NCBI GenBank assembly: GCA_031841125.1
Contig: JAJSSI010000076.1
Coordinates: 1-64,000 of the forward strand
DNA from: Acanthococcus lagerstroemiae
Lineage: Eukaryota > Arthropoda > Insecta > Hemiptera > Eriococcidae
Reading direction: 5' to 3'
DNA: 64,000 bases
The notes under the pieces are model-generated. The model was not told the DNA's origin and did not search any database. It saw only the letters and a program-made list of their open reading frames with translations. This document shows positions 62,601 through 64,000 of the stretch, one piece after another. Both the position numbers and the translations under genes were made by a program. Positions within the stretch are counted from its first letter, which is position 1, and each line of letters starts with the position of its first letter.

Positions 62601-64000
62601 ATTCGAATCCGTTGTCAAAATTGAGCTAGAGTCATTTTTTGACCCAAATTGATCAATTTTTCCAACTTTTTCGAGGGTATCTCGGGAACGGAGGGTCGCC
62701 GCCAAATTGCAACAGCGAATTCGAACTCAGCGTGAAAAATTGAGTAAGAAACACTCATGAATTCGAAATTTTTGATTTTCTCAAATTTTGAAAATTTCTC
62801 CATACTATACATCATGCATTTTTTGGGGCGAAAAAATTTTCGGAGAGCTACGGCGTCGGGGCTGGTGCTAGTTAGTCAATTTTTCGAGACGAATTCGAAT
62901 CCGTTGTCAAAATTGAGCTAGAGTCATTTTTTGACCCAAATTGATCAATTTTTCCAACTTTTTCGAGGGTATCTCGGGAACGGAGGGTCGCCGCCAAATT
63001 GCAACAGCGAATTCGAACTCAGCGTGAAAAATTGAGTAAGAAACACTCATGAATTCGAAATTTTTGATTTTCTCAAATTTTGAAAATTTCTCCATACTAT
63101 ACATCATGCATTTTTTGGGGCGAAAAAATTTTCGGAGAGCTACGGCGTCGGGGCTGGTGCTAGTTAGTCAATTTTTCGAGACGAATTCGAATCCGTTGTC
63201 AAAATTGAGCTAGAGTCATTTTTTGACCCAAATTGATCAATTTTTCCAACTTTTTCGAGGGTATCTCGGGAACGGAGGGTCGCCGCCAAATTGCAACAGC
63301 GAATTCGAACTCAGCGTGAAAAATTGAGTAAGAAACACTCATGAATTCGAAATTTTTGATTTTCTCAAATTTTGAAAATTTCTCCATACTATACATCATG
63401 CATTTTTTGGGGCGAAAAAATTTTCGGAGAGCTACGGCGTCGGGGCTGGTGCTAGTTAGTCAATTTTTCGAGACGAATTCGAATCCGTTGTCAAAATTGA
63501 GCTAGAGTCATTTTTTGACCCAAATTGATCAATTTTTCCAACTTTTTCGAGGGTATCTCGGGAACGGAGGGTCGCCGCCAAATTGCAACAGCGAATTCGA
63601 ACTCAGCGTGAAAAATTGAGTAAGAAACACTCATGAATTCGAAATTTTTGATTTTCTCAAATTTTGAAAATTTCTCCATACTATACATCATGCATTTTTT
63701 GGGGCGAAAAAATTTTCGGAGAGCTACGGCGTCGGGGCTGGTGCTAGTTAGTCAATTTTTCGAGACGAATTCGAATCCGTTGTCAAAATTGAGCTAGAGT
63801 CATTTTTTGACCCAAATTGATCAATTTTTCCAACTTTTTCGAGGGTATCTCGGGAACGGAGGGTCGCCGCCAAATTGCAACAGCGAATTCGAACTCAGCG
63901 TGAAAAATTGAGTAAGAAACACTCATGAATTCGAAATTTTTGATTTTCTCAAATTTTGAAAATTTCTCCATACTATACATCATGCATTTTTTGGGGCGAA

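Larger units (their letters stand above)
11744..64000 (+). repeat. Satellite DNA array, 292 bp monomer, 179 complete copies, open at right end
   Basis: Taking CATCATG as the start of each unit, complete monomers begin at 11744, 12036, 12322 and so on to 63686, with 23 bases of another from 63978. All are head to tail. From 12322 on, 177 monomers span 28 bases fewer than 177 times 292, and the losses I traced are single-base deletions in homopolymers. The monomer is 39 percent G+C. Its length is not a multiple of three, so no frame can pass through the array; the 66-codon minus-strand frame seen in almost every unit is a by-product. No higher-order repeat is evident. The likely setting is centromeric, pericentromeric or other constitutive heterochromatin, which is inference. 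Confidence 0.97.

Noticed and set aside
12419..63983. A 66-residue minus-strand open frame repeated almost identically in nearly every monomer
   Set aside because: It exists only because the repeat is identical. The monomer is 292 bp, not a multiple of three; one-base losses destroy or alter the frame in several units without consequence; and the old copies do not preserve it. It shows no domain.
11744..64000. CRISPR-like array
   Set aside because: The units are contiguous 292 bp repeats with no unique spacers, no cas genes are present, and the context is eukaryotic.
11744..64000. Higher-order repeat structure in the array
   Set aside because: No diagnostic variants recur with a period of several monomers. 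The one-base variants are irregularly spaced and restricted to homopolymers.

Overview
The window looks like heterochromatin from an animal nuclear genome, most plausibly an arthropod. The signs are a very long tandem satellite, a decayed Ty3/gypsy-type LTR retrotransposon, foldback or MITE-like elements with CAGGG termini, and no compact gene packing, operons or long open frames. The species cannot be fixed from sequence alone. I see no intact protein-coding gene, no tRNA or rRNA, and no CRISPR array.

Layout. Positions 1-3900 are mostly non-coding: a stretch enriched in CGCATATTT-like motifs (about 1146-1690), a T/G-rich low-complexity tract (about 1720-2045), two adjacent hairpin-forming inverted repeats (2336-2776), and one weak candidate coding exon (3610-3893). 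From about 3925 to 11504 lie decayed copies of a roughly 270-300 bp satellite in reverse orientation relative to the main array. They are broken up by four insertions: a 2 kb foldback element with TA duplication (4098-6112) in an AT-rich patch; a 5'-truncated, frameshifted gypsy-type retrotransposon ending in a polypurine tract and one LTR (7466-9867); a segment (about 9961-10296) with a diverged inverted partner at 11505-11735; and a 0.95 kb palindromic element rich in AATGTACC motifs (10455-11403).

From 11744 to the right end runs one head-to-tail array of a 292 bp monomer. It holds 179 complete monomers plus 23 bp and is not finished at the window edge. It is extremely homogeneous: 62 consecutive monomers (29527-47630) are each exactly 292 bp and look identical. 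Variation is concentrated at the left edge, where some monomers carry bases shared with the old reversed copies. Nearly all other differences are single-base losses in homopolymers.

Reading. An older satellite generation was inverted relative to, and outlived by, a younger homogenised generation. Its dead remnants became a landing zone for mobile elements. The striking biology is the satellite's history (edge decay, orientation flip, recurrent junctions at the CATGATG site), not a gene system. The identical 66-residue open frames repeated on the minus strand through the array are by-products of the repeat, not genes.
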